A stretch of 64,000 nt of DNA from Saccharopolyspora rhizosphaerae (GCF_003931915.1 NZ_RSAA01000007.1:186001-250000); one strand, 5' to 3'; shown: positions 28,682-38,051, numbered from the stretch's first letter. The notes: generated by a model not told the origin, from the sequence alone. A program made the numbers and translations.

Positions 28682-30319
28682 ATGGCAACCGATGTATCTG
28701 TCGAAATTGCCGACACGGCGCTGGCGGCCGAGGCTCGCCCCCTGGTCGAGCGGCTGACCGCCGATGCGGTTGCCGGCAAGCTCGCCGCCCAGGACGCCAC
28801 GCTGTGGGGCCCCGACGCCGAGCCCGAGGCGTCCATCCGCCTGTCCTGGACGACGCTGGCCGAGAGCTCCCGGCCGCTGCTGGCCGAGATCGACGCGCTG
28901 CGCGCTGAGCTGCACGCCGAGGGGCTGGACCGCGTGGTGCTGGCCGGCATGGGCGGCTCCTCGCTGGCACCCGAGGTGATCACCGGCACCGCCGGTGTCC
29001 CGCTGACGGTGCTCGACACGACCGACCCCGGTCAGGTCGCCGACGCGCTGGCCGGTGACCTCGATCGGACCGTGCTGGTCGTCTCCTCGAAGTCGGGCAC
29101 CACCGTCGAGACGGACTCCCACCGCCGCATCTTCGAGAAGGCTTTCGAACAAAACGGAATCGATCCTGTGACCCGGATCATCGTGGTCACCGACCCCGGT
29201 TCCCCGATGGAGACCGCGGGCCGCGAGGCGGGCTACCGCAAGGTCTTCACGGCCGACCCGAACGTGGGCGGCCGCTACTCGGCGCTGACCGCCTTCGGCC
29301 TGGTGCCCGCCGGTCTGGCGGGCGCTGACATCGCCGGTTTGCTCGACGACGCCGCGGACGCGTTCACCGCGCTCGAGCAGGACTCGGCCGAGAACCCGGC
29401 GCTGCAGCTGGCCGCCGCGATGGGCGCTGCCCACGACAAGGGCGCCGAGAAGCTCGTCTTCGCCGACACCGGGTCCGGCATCGCCGGCTTCGGCGACTGG
29501 GTCGAGCAGCTCATCGCCGAGTCCACCGGCAAGGACGGCACCGGTGTGCTGCCGGTCGTCGTGGAGAACGCGGACGCGCCGGGCTTCTCCGACGCGGGTC
29601 CGGACGCCACGACCGTGGCCGTGGGGCCGACCGTCGGCGCCGCGCAGATCAGCACCCGCGGCTCGCTGGGCGGGCAGTTCCTGCTGTGGGAGTTCGCCAC
29701 CGCGATCGCGGGTCGGCTGCTGGGCATCAACCCGTTCGACCAGCCGGACGTGGAGGCCGCGAAGAAGGCCGCTCGCGCGCTGCTGGACGGTCCTGCGGGA
29801 GGCCCGGCGGTGACCCCGGCGACCGTGGACGGCGCCATCGAGGTGCACACCTCCGGCGAGTGGTCCTCGGCCGGTGTCGGCAACGTGACCGAGGCGCTGC
29901 GCGCGTTCCTGGCCACCGCTCCGACCGGCGGGTACCTGTCCGTGCAGGCCTACCTGGACCGGTTGGACGACGCCTCCGCCGCGGTGCTGCGCACCGAGCT
30001 GGCCCGGCGGACGGGGCTGCAGACCACCTTCGGCTGGGGTCCGCGGTTCCTGCACTCCACCGGGCAGTACCACAAGGGCGGCCACCAGAACGGCATCTTC
30101 CTGCAGATCACCGGCGACACCGAAGCCGACCTGGAGGTGCCGGAGCGGCCGTACACGCTGGCCGGTTTGCAACGCGCCCAGGCTCTGGGTGACGGCCAGG
30201 TGCTGGCCGACAACGGTCGGCCGGTACTGCGACTGCACCTGACCGACCGCGCGGCCGGGCTCGTCGAGCTGGTCAAGGCCGTGCAGAACCTCGGGGGACA
30301 GCGTGACCACGAGCAGTGA
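28682..30319 (+). CDS. pgi: Glucose-6-phosphate isomerase
   Basis: 545 residues of the SIS-fold Pgi family, linking fructose-6-P and glucose-6-P. Motifs: GMGGSSLAPEV, VVSSKSGTTVET, and TDPNVGGRYSALTAFGL; the C-terminal half contains FHSTGQYHKGG-like FLHSTGQYHKGG with the catalytic His/Lys region. ATG 28682 follows AAGGAT. The last 17 nt overlap zwf. In M. tuberculosis pgi is elsewhere (Rv0946c), so its presence between tal and zwf is a lineage feature that puts G6P formation beside G6P oxidation. Confidence 0.93.
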   Translation: MATDVSVEIADTALAAEARPLVERLTADAVAGKLAAQDATLWGPDAEPEASIRLSWTTLAESSRPLLAEIDALRAELHAEGLDRVVLAGMGGSSLAPEVITGTAGVPLTVLDTTDPGQVADALAGDLDRTVLVVSSKSGTTVETDSHRRIFEKAFEQNGIDPVTRIIVVTDPGSPMETAGREAGYRKVFTADPNVGGRYSALTAFGLVPAGLAGADIAGLLDDAADAFTALEQDSAENPALQLAAAMGAAHDKGAEKLVFADTGSGIAGFGDWVEQLIAESTGKDGTGVLPVVVENADAPGFSDAGPDATTVAVGPTVGAAQISTRGSLGGQFLLWEFATAIAGRLLGINPFDQPDVEAAKKAARALLDGPAGGPAVTPATVDGAIEVHTSGEWSSAGVGNVTEALRAFLATAPTGGYLSVQAYLDRLDDASAAVLRTELARRTGLQTTFGWGPRFLHSTGQYHKGGHQNGIFLQITGDTEADLEVPERPYTLAGLQRAQALGDGQVLADNGRPVLRLHLTDRAAGLVELVKAVQNLGGQRDHEQ

Positions 30320-31838
30320 ATGGACCAACCCGCTGCGGGATCCTCGGGACAAGAGGCTCCCGCGGATCGCCGGGCCCTGCGGTCTGACGATCTTCGGCGT
30401 CACCGGTGACCTCTCGCGCAAGAAGCTGATGCCGGCGATCTACGACCTGGCCAACCGCGGCCTGCTGCCGCCGGGCTTCGCGCTGACCGGGTTCGCCCGC
30501 CGCGACTGGGCCGACCAGGACTTCATGCAGGTCGTCTACGAGGCGGTCAAGGAGAACGCCCGGACGCCGTTCCACCAGACGGTCTGGGACCGGCTGGCGG
30601 AGGGCATCCGGTTCGTGTCGGGGTCCTTCGACGACGACGCGGCCTTCGACAGGCTCGCCGAGACCGTCAAGGAGCTCGACGACGACCGGGGCACCGGCGG
30701 CAACCACGCGTTCTACCTGTCGGTGCCGCCGTCGGCGTTCCCGACGGTGCTCAAGCAGCTGTCCCGGTCCGGGTTGACCGACCCGACCGACGAGAGCTGG
30801 CGGCGCGTGGTCATCGAGAAGCCGTTCGGCCACGACGCGGGGAGCGCCAAGGAGCTCAACCGGATCGTCAACGACGTCTTCCCCGAGGAGTCGGTGTTCC
30901 GCATCGACCACTACCTCGGCAAGGAGACGGTGCAGAACATCCTGGCGCTGCGCTTCGCGAACCAGCTGTTCGAGCCGATCTGGAACGCGCACTACGTCGA
31001 CCACGTGCAGATCACCATGGCCGAGGACATCGGCCTGGGCGGTCGCGCGGGCTACTACGACGGCATCGGTGCGGCGCGGGACGTCATCCAGAACCACCTG
31101 CTGCAGCTGATGGCGCTGACGGCGATGGAGGAGCCGGTGTCCTTCTCGCCGGACGACCTGCGCGCGGAGAAGGTCAAGGTGCTCTCGGCGACCAAGCCGG
31201 TGGGCCCCTTCGACGAGACCACCGCGCGCGGCCAGTACACCGGCGGCTGGCAGGGCGGTTCGCTGGTCCCGGGCCTGCACGAGGAGGGCGGTTTCGCGTC
31301 CGACTCGATCACCGAGACCTTCGCGGCGATCACCCTCGAGGTGGAGAGCCGCCGCTGGGCGGGTGTGCCGTTCTACCTGCGCTCGGGCAAGCGGCTGGGC
31401 CGCCGGGTCACCGAGATCGCCGTGGTGTTCAAGCGCGCTCCGCACCTGCCGTTCGACGCCACCATGACCGAGGAGCTGGGGCAGAACGCCCTGGTCATCC
31501 GGGTGCAGCCGGACGAGGGCGTGACGATGCGCTTCGGTGCGAAGGTTCCGGGCACCTCGATGGAGGTCCGGGACGTCACGATGGACTTCGGCTACGGCCA
31601 CGCCTTCACCGAGTCCTCGCCGGAGGCCTACGAGCGGCTGATCCTGGACGTGCTGCTGGGTGAGCCCTCGCTGTTCCCGGTGAACGAAGAAGTCGAACTG
31701 TCCTGGAACATCCTGGACCCGGTGCTGGAGCACTGGGCTTCGCGCGGCAAGCCCGAGCCGTACAAGGCCGGGACGTGGGGTCCGTCCACGGCGGACGAGA
31801 TGCTGGCCCGCACCGGACGCGTCTGGAGGCGACCGTGA
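30303..31838 (+). CDS. zwf: Glucose-6-phosphate 1-dehydrogenase
   Basis: 511 residues; oxidises G6P to 6-phosphogluconolactone with NADP+. Seen: the nucleotide-binding FGVTGDLSRKKLMPA, the substrate/catalytic RIDHYLGKETVQN and the C-terminal FAAITLEVESRRWAGVPFYLRSGKRL. GTG 30303 has GGGGGA upstream, inside the end of pgi. It overlaps opcA by GTGA. OpcA, the next product, assists or is required for its activity in cyanobacteria and actinobacteria. Confidence 0.95.
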   Translation: MTTSSEWTNPLRDPRDKRLPRIAGPCGLTIFGVTGDLSRKKLMPAIYDLANRGLLPPGFALTGFARRDWADQDFMQVVYEAVKENARTPFHQTVWDRLAEGIRFVSGSFDDDAAFDRLAETVKELDDDRGTGGNHAFYLSVPPSAFPTVLKQLSRSGLTDPTDESWRRVVIEKPFGHDAGSAKELNRIVNDVFPEESVFRIDHYLGKETVQNILALRFANQLFEPIWNAHYVDHVQITMAEDIGLGGRAGYYDGIGAARDVIQNHLLQLMALTAMEEPVSFSPDDLRAEKVKVLSATKPVGPFDETTARGQYTGGWQGGSLVPGLHEEGGFASDSITETFAAITLEVESRRWAGVPFYLRSGKRLGRRVTEIAVVFKRAPHLPFDATMTEELGQNALVIRVQPDEGVTMRFGAKVPGTSMEVRDVTMDFGYGHAFTESSPEAYERLILDVLLGEPSLFPVNEEVELSWNILDPVLEHWASRGKPEPYKAGTWGPSTADEMLARTGRVWRRP

Positions 31839-32803
31839 TCATCGACTTGCCGTCGACAACCACCTCGCAGGTCAACAAGAAGCTGGTGGAGCTGCGTGAA
31901 TCCGGTGGTGCCGTGGCGCTTGGCCGGGTGCTGACGCTGGTGATCGCCACCGGCGACGGCACCGAGGTGGAGAAGGCGATCCAGGCGGCCAACGAGGCGA
32001 GCCGCGAGCACCCGTGCCGCGTGATCGTCGTGGCCAGCGGTGCGCGCCAGGCGGCGCCGCGGCTGGACGCGCAGATCCGCGTGGGCGGCGACGCCGGTGC
32101 CTCCGAGGTCATCGTGCTGCGCCTGTACGGCCCGCTGGCCGACGAGGGCGCGGGATCGGTCGTGCCGCTGCTGCTGCCGGACGCCCCGGTGGTGACCTGG
32201 TGGCCGACCGACGCGCCGGAGGCCCCGGCGAAGGACCCGCTGGGCGCGCTGTCGCACCGCCGCATCACCGACGCGGCCGCCGAGGCGAACCCGATCGAGT
32301 CCCTGCAGAAGCGGGTCAAGTCCTACGTGGAGGGTGACACCGACCTGGCCTGGACGCGCCTGACGTCCTGGCGGGCGATGCTGTCCGCCGCGATGGACCT
32401 GCCGCCGCACGAGCGAGTCACCGCCGCCACCGTCACCGGTGCCGCCGACTCGCCCTCGACGGACCTGCTGGCGGCCTGGTTGTCGGCCTACCTGGACATC
32501 CCGGTGCGCCGCCTGGAGAGCTCGCGGGCCGGTTCGGGCATCTACTCGGCGGTGCTGGAGCGCCCCTCGGGCAACATCGAGATCGTCCGGCCTGACGGCA
32601 AGGTCGGCACGCTGACCCAGCCGGGTCAGCCGGACCGGCGGATCTCGCTGCACCGCCGCGAGGTCGCTGACTGCTTGAGCGAGGAGCTGCGGCGCCTCGA
32701 CCCGGACGAGATCTACGAGATCACGCTGGGCGGCCTCAAGGGCATCGTGCGCGACGAGGACACCGCCGAGGAGCAGAGCTCCGACGAGGAGGCGGAGCGG
32801 TGA
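31835..32803 (+). CDS. opcA: Glucose-6-phosphate dehydrogenase assembly protein OpcA
   Basis: 322 residues. The N-terminal TTTSQVNKKLVELRESGGAVALGRVLTLVI and the C-terminal LSEELRRLDPDEIYEITL are characteristic of OpcA. GTG 31835 overlaps the zwf stop (GTGA) and has GGAGGCGA upstream. No catalytic site is known; it modulates Zwf. Its stop overlaps pgl. Confidence 0.93.
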   Translation: MIIDLPSTTTSQVNKKLVELRESGGAVALGRVLTLVIATGDGTEVEKAIQAANEASREHPCRVIVVASGARQAAPRLDAQIRVGGDAGASEVIVLRLYGPLADEGAGSVVPLLLPDAPVVTWWPTDAPEAPAKDPLGALSHRRITDAAAEANPIESLQKRVKSYVEGDTDLAWTRLTSWRAMLSAAMDLPPHERVTAATVTGAADSPSTDLLAAWLSAYLDIPVRRLESSRAGSGIYSAVLERPSGNIEIVRPDGKVGTLTQPGQPDRRISLHRREVADCLSEELRRLDPDEIYEITLGGLKGIVRDEDTAEEQSSDEEAER

Positions 32804-33549
32804 GCCGGCCCGAGACGCTGGTCCACCCCGGCGGTGACGTGCTCGCCGCCGCGGTGGCCGCCCGGCTGATCACCGCGATCGCCGATGCGCAGACCGTCCG
32901 CGGTTCGGCGTCGGTGGTGCTCACGGGTGGCCGCACGGGCATCGGCGTGCTCGAGCAGGTCCGGCAGTCCCCCGCGCTGAGCGCGGTGGAGTGGTCCGCT
33001 GTGGACGTGTTCTGGGGCGACGAGCGGTTCCTGCCGGCCGACGACGGGGAGCGCAACGAGGTGCAGGCCCGGCAGGCGTTGCTGGACCACGTCGGCGTCG
33101 ACCCGTCCCGGGTGCACCCGATGGCACCGTCCGACGGCGAGTTCGGCTCCGACGCGGACGCCGCGGCGGCGCACTACGCCGAGCTGCTCGCCGGGCTGGC
33201 TCCGGCGGGAGCGTCGGTGCCGTCGTTCGACGTGCTGATGCTGGGCGTCGGCGAGGAGGGCCACACCGCCTCGCTGTTCCCGGGAACCCCGTACGTGCGA
33301 GAGGAGTCCCGGACCGTGGTGGGCGTGCACGACTGCCCGAAGCCGCCGCCGACCCGGATCTCGCTGACGCTGCCCGCGATCGGCGCGGCCTCCGAGGTCT
33401 GGCTGATGACCACAGGCGAGGCCAAGGCCGAACCGGTGGCGGCCGCCCTGAACGGCGCGAAGCCGGTCGACATCCCCGCTGCGGGAGCCGTCGGCCGCGA
33501 CCGCACCCTCTGGCTCCTCGACACCGCCGCGGCCTCCGCGCTGCGCTGA
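32800..33549 (+). CDS. pgl: 6-phosphogluconolactonase
   Basis: 249 residues, DevB/NagB-like fold; hydrolyses the lactone made by Zwf. Motifs: SVVLTGGRTGIGVLEQV, VDVFWGDERFLP and LGVGEEGHTASLFPGTP. GTG 32800 overlaps the opcA stop by 4 nt. Last gene of the pentose-phosphate operon; a strong hairpin follows at 33561. Equivalent to Rv1445c (devB). Confidence 0.94.
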   Translation: MSRPETLVHPGGDVLAAAVAARLITAIADAQTVRGSASVVLTGGRTGIGVLEQVRQSPALSAVEWSAVDVFWGDERFLPADDGERNEVQARQALLDHVGVDPSRVHPMAPSDGEFGSDADAAAAHYAELLAGLAPAGASVPSFDVLMLGVGEEGHTASLFPGTPYVREESRTVVGVHDCPKPPPTRISLTLPAIGAASEVWLMTTGEAKAEPVAAALNGAKPVDIPAAGAVGRDRTLWLLDTAAASALR

Positions 33550-33560
33550 GCCACCACCTG

Positions 33561-33591
33561 ACGCGCCCCCTCCTGCCGGGAGGGGGCGCGT
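33561..33591 (+). terminator. Terminator of the tkt-pgl operon
   Basis: Perfect 13-bp stem ACGCGCCCCCTCC (33561-33573) / GGAGGGGGCGCGT (33579-33591), loop TGCCG, 11 nt after the pgl stop. Confidence 0.85.
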
Positions 33592-33683
33592 TCGCGTTCG
33601 CCGTGATCGGTGGTGCTCTGTGCAGCGGGACGGGTCCGGCAATACGCTGTGGCGGGATCGGTGATCACGGCGGAGGGGACCCG

Positions 33684-34868
33684 GTGCGCAGGTTCGGTGT
33701 GCTCGGCACGGCAATCGGTCTGGCGGCTGTCCTGGTAGGACTGCTGGGCACGGCGGGGGTCGCCTCGCCGTCGAGCACCGCGATGCGCGGCGTGTGGATC
33801 GCCAGCGTCGCCAACACCGACTGGCCGAGCCGGCCCGGCCTCTCCCCCGAGCAGCAGCGGGCCGAGTACCGGGCGGTGCTGGACCAGGCCGTGGCGAACC
33901 ACCTCAACGCGGTGTTCGTCCAGGTCAGGCCCACCGCTGACGCGTTCTGGCCGTCGCCGTGGGAGCCGTGGTCGCACTGGTTGACCGGGCAGCAGGGCCG
34001 GGACCCGGGCTACGACCCGTTGCGGTTCCTGGTCGACGAGGCGCACCAGCGGGGCCTGGAGTTCCACGCGTGGTTCAACCCGTACCGGGTGAGCATGAGC
34101 GACGACCCGAACTCGCTGGTCCCCGCGCACCCCGCCCGTCTCCATCCTGAGTGGACGTTCTCCTACGGCGGGAAGCTCTACTACGACCCGGGTGTGCCGC
34201 AGGCCCGCGAGTTCGTCACCACCGCGATCATGGACGCGGTGTCGCGCTACGACGTCGACGGCGTGCACCTCGACGACTACTTCTACCCCTACCCCGTCGA
34301 GGGAGCACAGCTCCCGGACGAGCGCACTTTCGCCTCGCACAACAGGGGTTTCCACAACATCGACGACTGGCGCCGGGACAACGTCAACCAGCTCGTCGCC
34401 GGGTTGCACGAGAAGGTGCGCGCGGCCCGGCCGGACGCCGAGTTCGGCGTCAGCCCGTTCGGGATCTGGCGCAACGCCTCCAGCGACCCGGCGGGATCCG
34501 ACACGAAGGGCGCGGAATCCTTCTCGGCGATCTTCGCCGACACCCGCCGCTGGGTCCGGGAAGGCTGGGTGGACTACATCGCGCCCCAGGTGTACTGGCA
34601 GTTCGGGCACCCGTCGGCCGACTACGCCAAGGTGGTGCCGTGGTGGTCGCGCACCGTCGAGGGCACCGACGTGAAGCTCTACATCGGACAGGCCGCCTAC
34701 AAGGTGGGCCAACCGAAGTGGGAGGACCCCGCGGAGCTCACCCGCCACCTGGGGTTCAACGCGGGCCAGCCCCGCGTCGAGGGCGATGTCTACTTCAGCG
34801 CCACGTCCCTCACCACGGTCGCCCGCAACGCCATGACCAGAGTCGTCCACGACCACTACACCCCCTGA
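33684..34868 (+). CDS. Secreted glycoside-hydrolase-like protein (GHL10/DUF187, YddW-like)
   Basis: 394 residues. GTG 33684 with GGAGGGG upstream. A signal peptide is clear: VRRFGVLGTAIGLAAVLVGL... with likely cleavage after TAGVAS (about 26-29). The rest is a TIM-barrel-like GHL10 domain: MRGVWIASVANTDWPS, AVFVQVRPTADAFWPS, LEFHAWFNPYRVS, VDGVHLDDYFYPYP (acidic pair at the expected active site), FGVSPFGIWRN and VDYIAPQVYWQFG. Members are thought to act on cell-wall or surface polysaccharides; substrate here unknown. It stands alone after the pgl terminator. Confidence 0.85.
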   Translation: MRRFGVLGTAIGLAAVLVGLLGTAGVASPSSTAMRGVWIASVANTDWPSRPGLSPEQQRAEYRAVLDQAVANHLNAVFVQVRPTADAFWPSPWEPWSHWLTGQQGRDPGYDPLRFLVDEAHQRGLEFHAWFNPYRVSMSDDPNSLVPAHPARLHPEWTFSYGGKLYYDPGVPQAREFVTTAIMDAVSRYDVDGVHLDDYFYPYPVEGAQLPDERTFASHNRGFHNIDDWRRDNVNQLVAGLHEKVRAARPDAEFGVSPFGIWRNASSDPAGSDTKGAESFSAIFADTRRWVREGWVDYIAPQVYWQFGHPSADYAKVVPWWSRTVEGTDVKLYIGQAAYKVGQPKWEDPAELTRHLGFNAGQPRVEGDVYFSATSLTTVARNAMTRVVHDHYTP

Positions 34869-34993
34869 CCCACCCACGGGACCCGGGAACTCCTGGTGAT
34901 CACTGCACGGACCCGGGTCAGAGCGCGGAACATCCCGGTGATCGGGGGACCCGCCCTGCCGGAGCCGAGTGGGGTGCTGTGGCCGCCGTGGGG

Positions 34994-35632
34994 TCAGGCT
35001 TCGCGGTAGAGCTGGAGGCGGAGGTCCCGGGCCTTGGTCATGTGGGACTTGGCGAGGTCGCCGGCGCGGTCCGCGTCGCGGGCTTCGACGGCGGCGATGA
35101 GCTCGTGGTGCTCGGCGAGGGCTTCGGCCCACCGGCCGGGGACCTCCAGGGTGGTGGCCGGGTAGCGGGTGAGGTGGTTGTTGAGCCTGGTCAGCAGGTC
35201 CACGACCGTGCAGTTGTGGCTCGCGGTCCAGATCGCCTCGTGCACGGCGCGGTTGGCCGCCGCCATGGCCGCCGGGTCTCCCGTGGAGACGGCGTCCATG
35301 GCGGACTGGGCCTTGTGGATGCGGATCAGGTCGAACTCGCCGTGCCGGGTCGCGGCCGCCGAGGCCGCGGTGGCCTCGAGGGCGACGCGGACCTCGTAGA
35401 TCTCCAGGATCTCCTCGGGACTGCGGGTGCGGACCCGCATGCCGCGCTCACCGCGCTCGACCAGGCCGTCCTGCTCCAACCTGCGCAGGGCTTCGCGGAT
35501 GGGCGTGCGGCTGGTGCCGTAGCGTTCGGCGAGCGCGAGCTCCACGAGGTTGGCGCCGGCGTCGAAGGTGCCGTCGACGATCTCCCCGCGCAGCCGCTCG
35601 TACACCTCGGACAGGGCCGCCCACTCCTTCAC
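34994..35632 (-). CDS. GntR family regulator with FCD ligand domain
   Basis: 212 residues: N-terminal winged HTH (EVYERLRGEIVDGTFDAGANLVELALAERYGTSRTPIREALRRLEQDGLVERG) and a C-terminal helical FCD domain with metal-site His/Asp candidates (DPAAMAAANRAVHEAIW, EHHELIAAVEARD). It lies 29 bp downstream of the flavoprotein gene on the same strand and probably controls it through the dyad at 37138-37157. The likely effector is an organic acid, as in other FCD regulators. Confidence 0.85.
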   Translation of the reverse strand: MKEWAALSEVYERLRGEIVDGTFDAGANLVELALAERYGTSRTPIREALRRLEQDGLVERGERGMRVRTRSPEEILEIYEVRVALEATAASAAATRHGEFDLIRIHKAQSAMDAVSTGDPAAMAAANRAVHEAIWTASHNCTVVDLLTRLNNHLTRYPATTLEVPGRWAEALAEHHELIAAVEARDADRAGDLAKSHMTKARDLRLQLYREA

Positions 35633-35661
35633 TCGACCGACCTGGCAGAACGCCAGGATAC

Positions 35662-37116
35662 TCAGGCCTCCGCCGCCCCCGCCCCGGCGAGCCTGCCGAA
35701 CACCGCGCCGGAGGTGAGCCCGGTGCCGCCCGGGTAGTTGCCGGAGAACAGCCCACCGACCACCTCACCGCAGGCGAACAGGCCCGGGATCGGCGCGCCG
35801 GAGGTGTCCAGCACGCGTGCCCCGGCGTCGACGTGCAGGCCGCCGAAGGTGAAGGTGATGCCGCAGCCGACGGCGAACCCGTAGTACGGCGGGGTGTCCA
35901 GCGCGAGGGCCCAGTGGGACTTGGGCGGGTCGACGCGGGCCGCCCGCCCGTCCTTGACCGCGGGGTCGAACTCGGCGTCCACGATGGACTCGTTGAACGA
36001 GCGAACCGTCCTCTCGAGCCGATCGGCGTCGATTCCCAGCGCGGCGGCGAGCTCCTGCAGCGTGTCGGCCTGGGCGGCGGCGACCGGGTGCGAGTCGTAC
36101 TCCTCCGCGCGCAGCAGCGGGCGGGTCTGCGCGTCGAAGAGCTGGAACGCCCGGCCATCCGGCTGGCGCAGGACCTCCCGGCCGTACTTGGCGTAGGTGT
36201 AGTTGCGGAAGTCGGCGCCCTCGTCGACGAACCGCTCCCCCGCCTTGTTGACCACGATGCCGAGCGGATAGCTCTGGCGGGTCAGCTGGTTGGTCAGCTC
36301 GCGGTTCCCGCCGTCGGGATCGGCGTCGGCGTCCCACGCGGTGCTGTGGCAGGTGGTCCAGTCGCCGTGCGGGGCGGCGCCGGCCGCCAGCGCGAGGTCG
36401 AGGACGTCGCCGGTGTTGGTCGGCGTGCCGCGCACGTGGGCGCGGGCCCACTCGGGGCCGAGGTGACGCGCCCGGCGCTGCGCCGAGGCCTCGAAACCGC
36501 CCGCCGCCAGCACGACCGCCCCGGCCGAGACCCGGTGCTCGACGCCGTCGCAGCGGTAGGTGACACCGCGGTCGTCGAGGTGCAGCGCGGTCACCTCGGC
36601 GCCGTAGCGGACTTCGACGCCCTCCTCCCGCGCGGCGGCGGTGTGGCCGGCGATGAGCCCCTTGCCGCCGCCGACGGTGCCGACGTGGAGCCCGCCGGAG
36701 AAGACCCACTTGCCCCCGGAGAGGTAGGCCTGCCGCTCGTACATCAACCGCCAGGTCAGGCCTTTGCTCGCCAGCCAGCGGACGGTGTCGGTGGAGCGGG
36801 AGATCAGCACGTCGGTGAGCACCGGGTCGCAGCGGCCGCCGGTGACCCGGTCCATGTCGGCGTGGAAGGCGCCGGCCGGGTAGGCGGGCACCACGGTGTC
36901 GGGGTGCCGCTCGTCGGGTTCGAGCAGGTCTGCGATCTCGTCGAGGTCGTCGAAGGCGAACCGGAACGCACCGGCCGTGTAGTACGAGTTCCCGCCTGCG
37001 GCGTCCTCCGGGGCCTTCTCCAGCAGCAACACCCGGGCTCCACGCTCGGCGGCGGAGTGCGCCGCCGAGAACCCGGCGTTGCCGCCGCCCACCACCACGA
37101 CCTCGACGTCCACCAC
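35662..37116 (-). CDS. FAD-dependent dehydrogenase, TcuA/fumarate-reductase-like
   Basis: 484 residues. N-terminal FAD motif VVVGGGNAGFSAAHSAAERGARVLLLEK and a C-terminal FAD-binding segment (GVTSG-type: GGTGLTSGAVFGR). It matches the flavoprotein family named tricarballylate dehydrogenase TcuA, related to fumarate reductases and 3-ketosteroid dehydrogenases; PYYGFAVGCGITFTFGGLHVD is typical. Start GTG 37116, with GGAGGG upstream. It is followed by the GntR gene and preceded by rraA. Tricarballylate as substrate is only a family label: no TcuB or TcuC gene is present, so another tricarboxylate or dicarboxylate is possible. Confidence 0.7.
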   Translation of the reverse strand: MVDVEVVVVGGGNAGFSAAHSAAERGARVLLLEKAPEDAAGGNSYYTAGAFRFAFDDLDEIADLLEPDERHPDTVVPAYPAGAFHADMDRVTGGRCDPVLTDVLISRSTDTVRWLASKGLTWRLMYERQAYLSGGKWVFSGGLHVGTVGGGKGLIAGHTAAAREEGVEVRYGAEVTALHLDDRGVTYRCDGVEHRVSAGAVVLAAGGFEASAQRRARHLGPEWARAHVRGTPTNTGDVLDLALAAGAAPHGDWTTCHSTAWDADADPDGGNRELTNQLTRQSYPLGIVVNKAGERFVDEGADFRNYTYAKYGREVLRQPDGRAFQLFDAQTRPLLRAEEYDSHPVAAAQADTLQELAAALGIDADRLERTVRSFNESIVDAEFDPAVKDGRAARVDPPKSHWALALDTPPYYGFAVGCGITFTFGGLHVDAGARVLDTSGAPIPGLFACGEVVGGLFSGNYPGGTGLTSGAVFGRLAGAGAAEA

Positions 37117-37137
37117 CGCACACCCTCCTGCACACGA

Positions 37138-37157
37138 CTGTATGCAAGAGAATACAG
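37138..37157 (-). promoter_or_regulatory. Palindromic operator over the flavoprotein gene promoter
   Basis: CTGTAT (37138-37143), 8-nt spacer, ATACAG (37152-37157): a perfect 6-bp dyad. On the minus strand it contains TATTCT, a good -10, with TTCGCA 17 nt further upstream as -35. A repressor bound here would block RNA polymerase, and the GntR protein encoded at the end of this unit is the natural candidate. Confidence 0.6.
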
Positions 37158-37296
37158 CTCGGAGGACCGCCTGCGAAGCCTCCGCTCATGCGGTCCGGGT
37201 CCCGGACGAACCGGTGCCGACCGCGACGAGGGCCGGAGCCCCGCGCGATCGGCACCGGTGGCCGCCGGACAACGGCGGCTGAGGAGCAAGGGGTGA

Positions 37297-37770
37297 TCAG
37301 GGCTCGCTGACCACGACGACCCCGTCGCTGTCGGCGTAGACGTACTCGCCCGGCACGAACTTCACGCCGCCGAACTCGACGACCTCGTCGAGGACGCCCT
37401 CGCCGGCCTTGGTGGACTTGCGGGGGTTGGTGCCCAGCGCCTTCACGCCGAACTCCATGCCGCCGATGACCGCGGAGTCGCGGATCGCGCCGTTGACGAT
37501 GATCCCGCTCCAGCCGTGGGACCGGCCCAGCTCGGCGATGACGTCGCCGACCAGGGCGGTGTGCAGCGAGCCGGACCCGTCGATGACCAGCACCGCACCG
37601 TCACCGGGCTCGGAGAGCGTCTTCTTCAGCAGCGCGTTGTCCTGGAAGCAGGTGACGGTCCGGATGCGCCCCTCGAAGGCCACCACACCGCCGTAGTTGC
37701 GGAACTGAACGTCGCAGCTGCGCACCTCCGGCCCTTCGCGGTCCGCCAGATCAGCCGTCGCCAAACCCAT
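37297..37770 (-). CDS. rraA: RraA family protein (RNase E regulator-like / HMG aldolase-like)
   Basis: 157 residues, the length of the actinobacterial RraA/MenG-like proteins. The fold signature [25 protein letters not shown] is present; the Arg and Asp of GAIRDS match the metal-dependent aldolase members. ATG 37770 is chosen because GGGAGG lies 7 nt upstream; a TTG at 37785 is in frame but overlaps that site. Some family members bind RNase E, others cleave 4-hydroxy-4-methyl-2-oxoglutarate; the neighbouring dehydrogenase favours a metabolic role without proving it. Confidence 0.8.
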   Translation of the reverse strand: MGLATADLADREGPEVRSCDVQFRNYGGVVAFEGRIRTVTCFQDNALLKKTLSEPGDGAVLVIDGSGSLHTALVGDVIAELGRSHGWSGIIVNGAIRDSAVIGGMEFGVKALGTNPRKSTKAGEGVLDEVVEFGGVKFVPGEYVYADSDGVVVVSEP

Positions 37771-37869
37771 GTGAATGCCTCCCAAGGAACGCTCAAGACG
37801 ACCGAGACCCTACCCGTCGGTAACAAGACGGGCCAGACCACGCCGCCGGGGTCACACCGCACCTCGTCG

Positions 37870-38000
37870 CAGCTCGCACTGCCGCGGGTTCGGACACCTC
37901 GTCAGGAGGACGGCCGTGCGCTCGACGCCGCTCGCGTCGCGCCAGGAGGCGCGTCAGAGCCCGCTGGCGGCACCGCTGAACGGCCGGGCCACAGAGCAGT
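37870..38000. repeat. Partial copy of dispersed repeat R1
   Basis: GCTCGCACTGCCGCGGGTTC followed by AGGAGGACGGCCGTGCGCTCGACGC matches the start of the R1 units at 8521, 8681 and 40990, then diverges. It lies in the 291-bp gap between rraA and rbpA. Confidence 0.45.
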
Positions 38001-38018
38001 GGACGGCCAACGCACGAA

Positions 38019-38051
38019 GACCGGGCCCAGGAAGTGCTCCCGGACCCGGTC
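38019..38051 (-). terminator. Hairpin downstream of rbpA
   Basis: GACCGGG (38019-38025) and CCCGGTC (38045-38051) form the base of an imperfect stem (inner CCAGGA/TCCCGG also pair), 11 nt beyond the rbpA stop on the minus strand. Confidence 0.55.
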
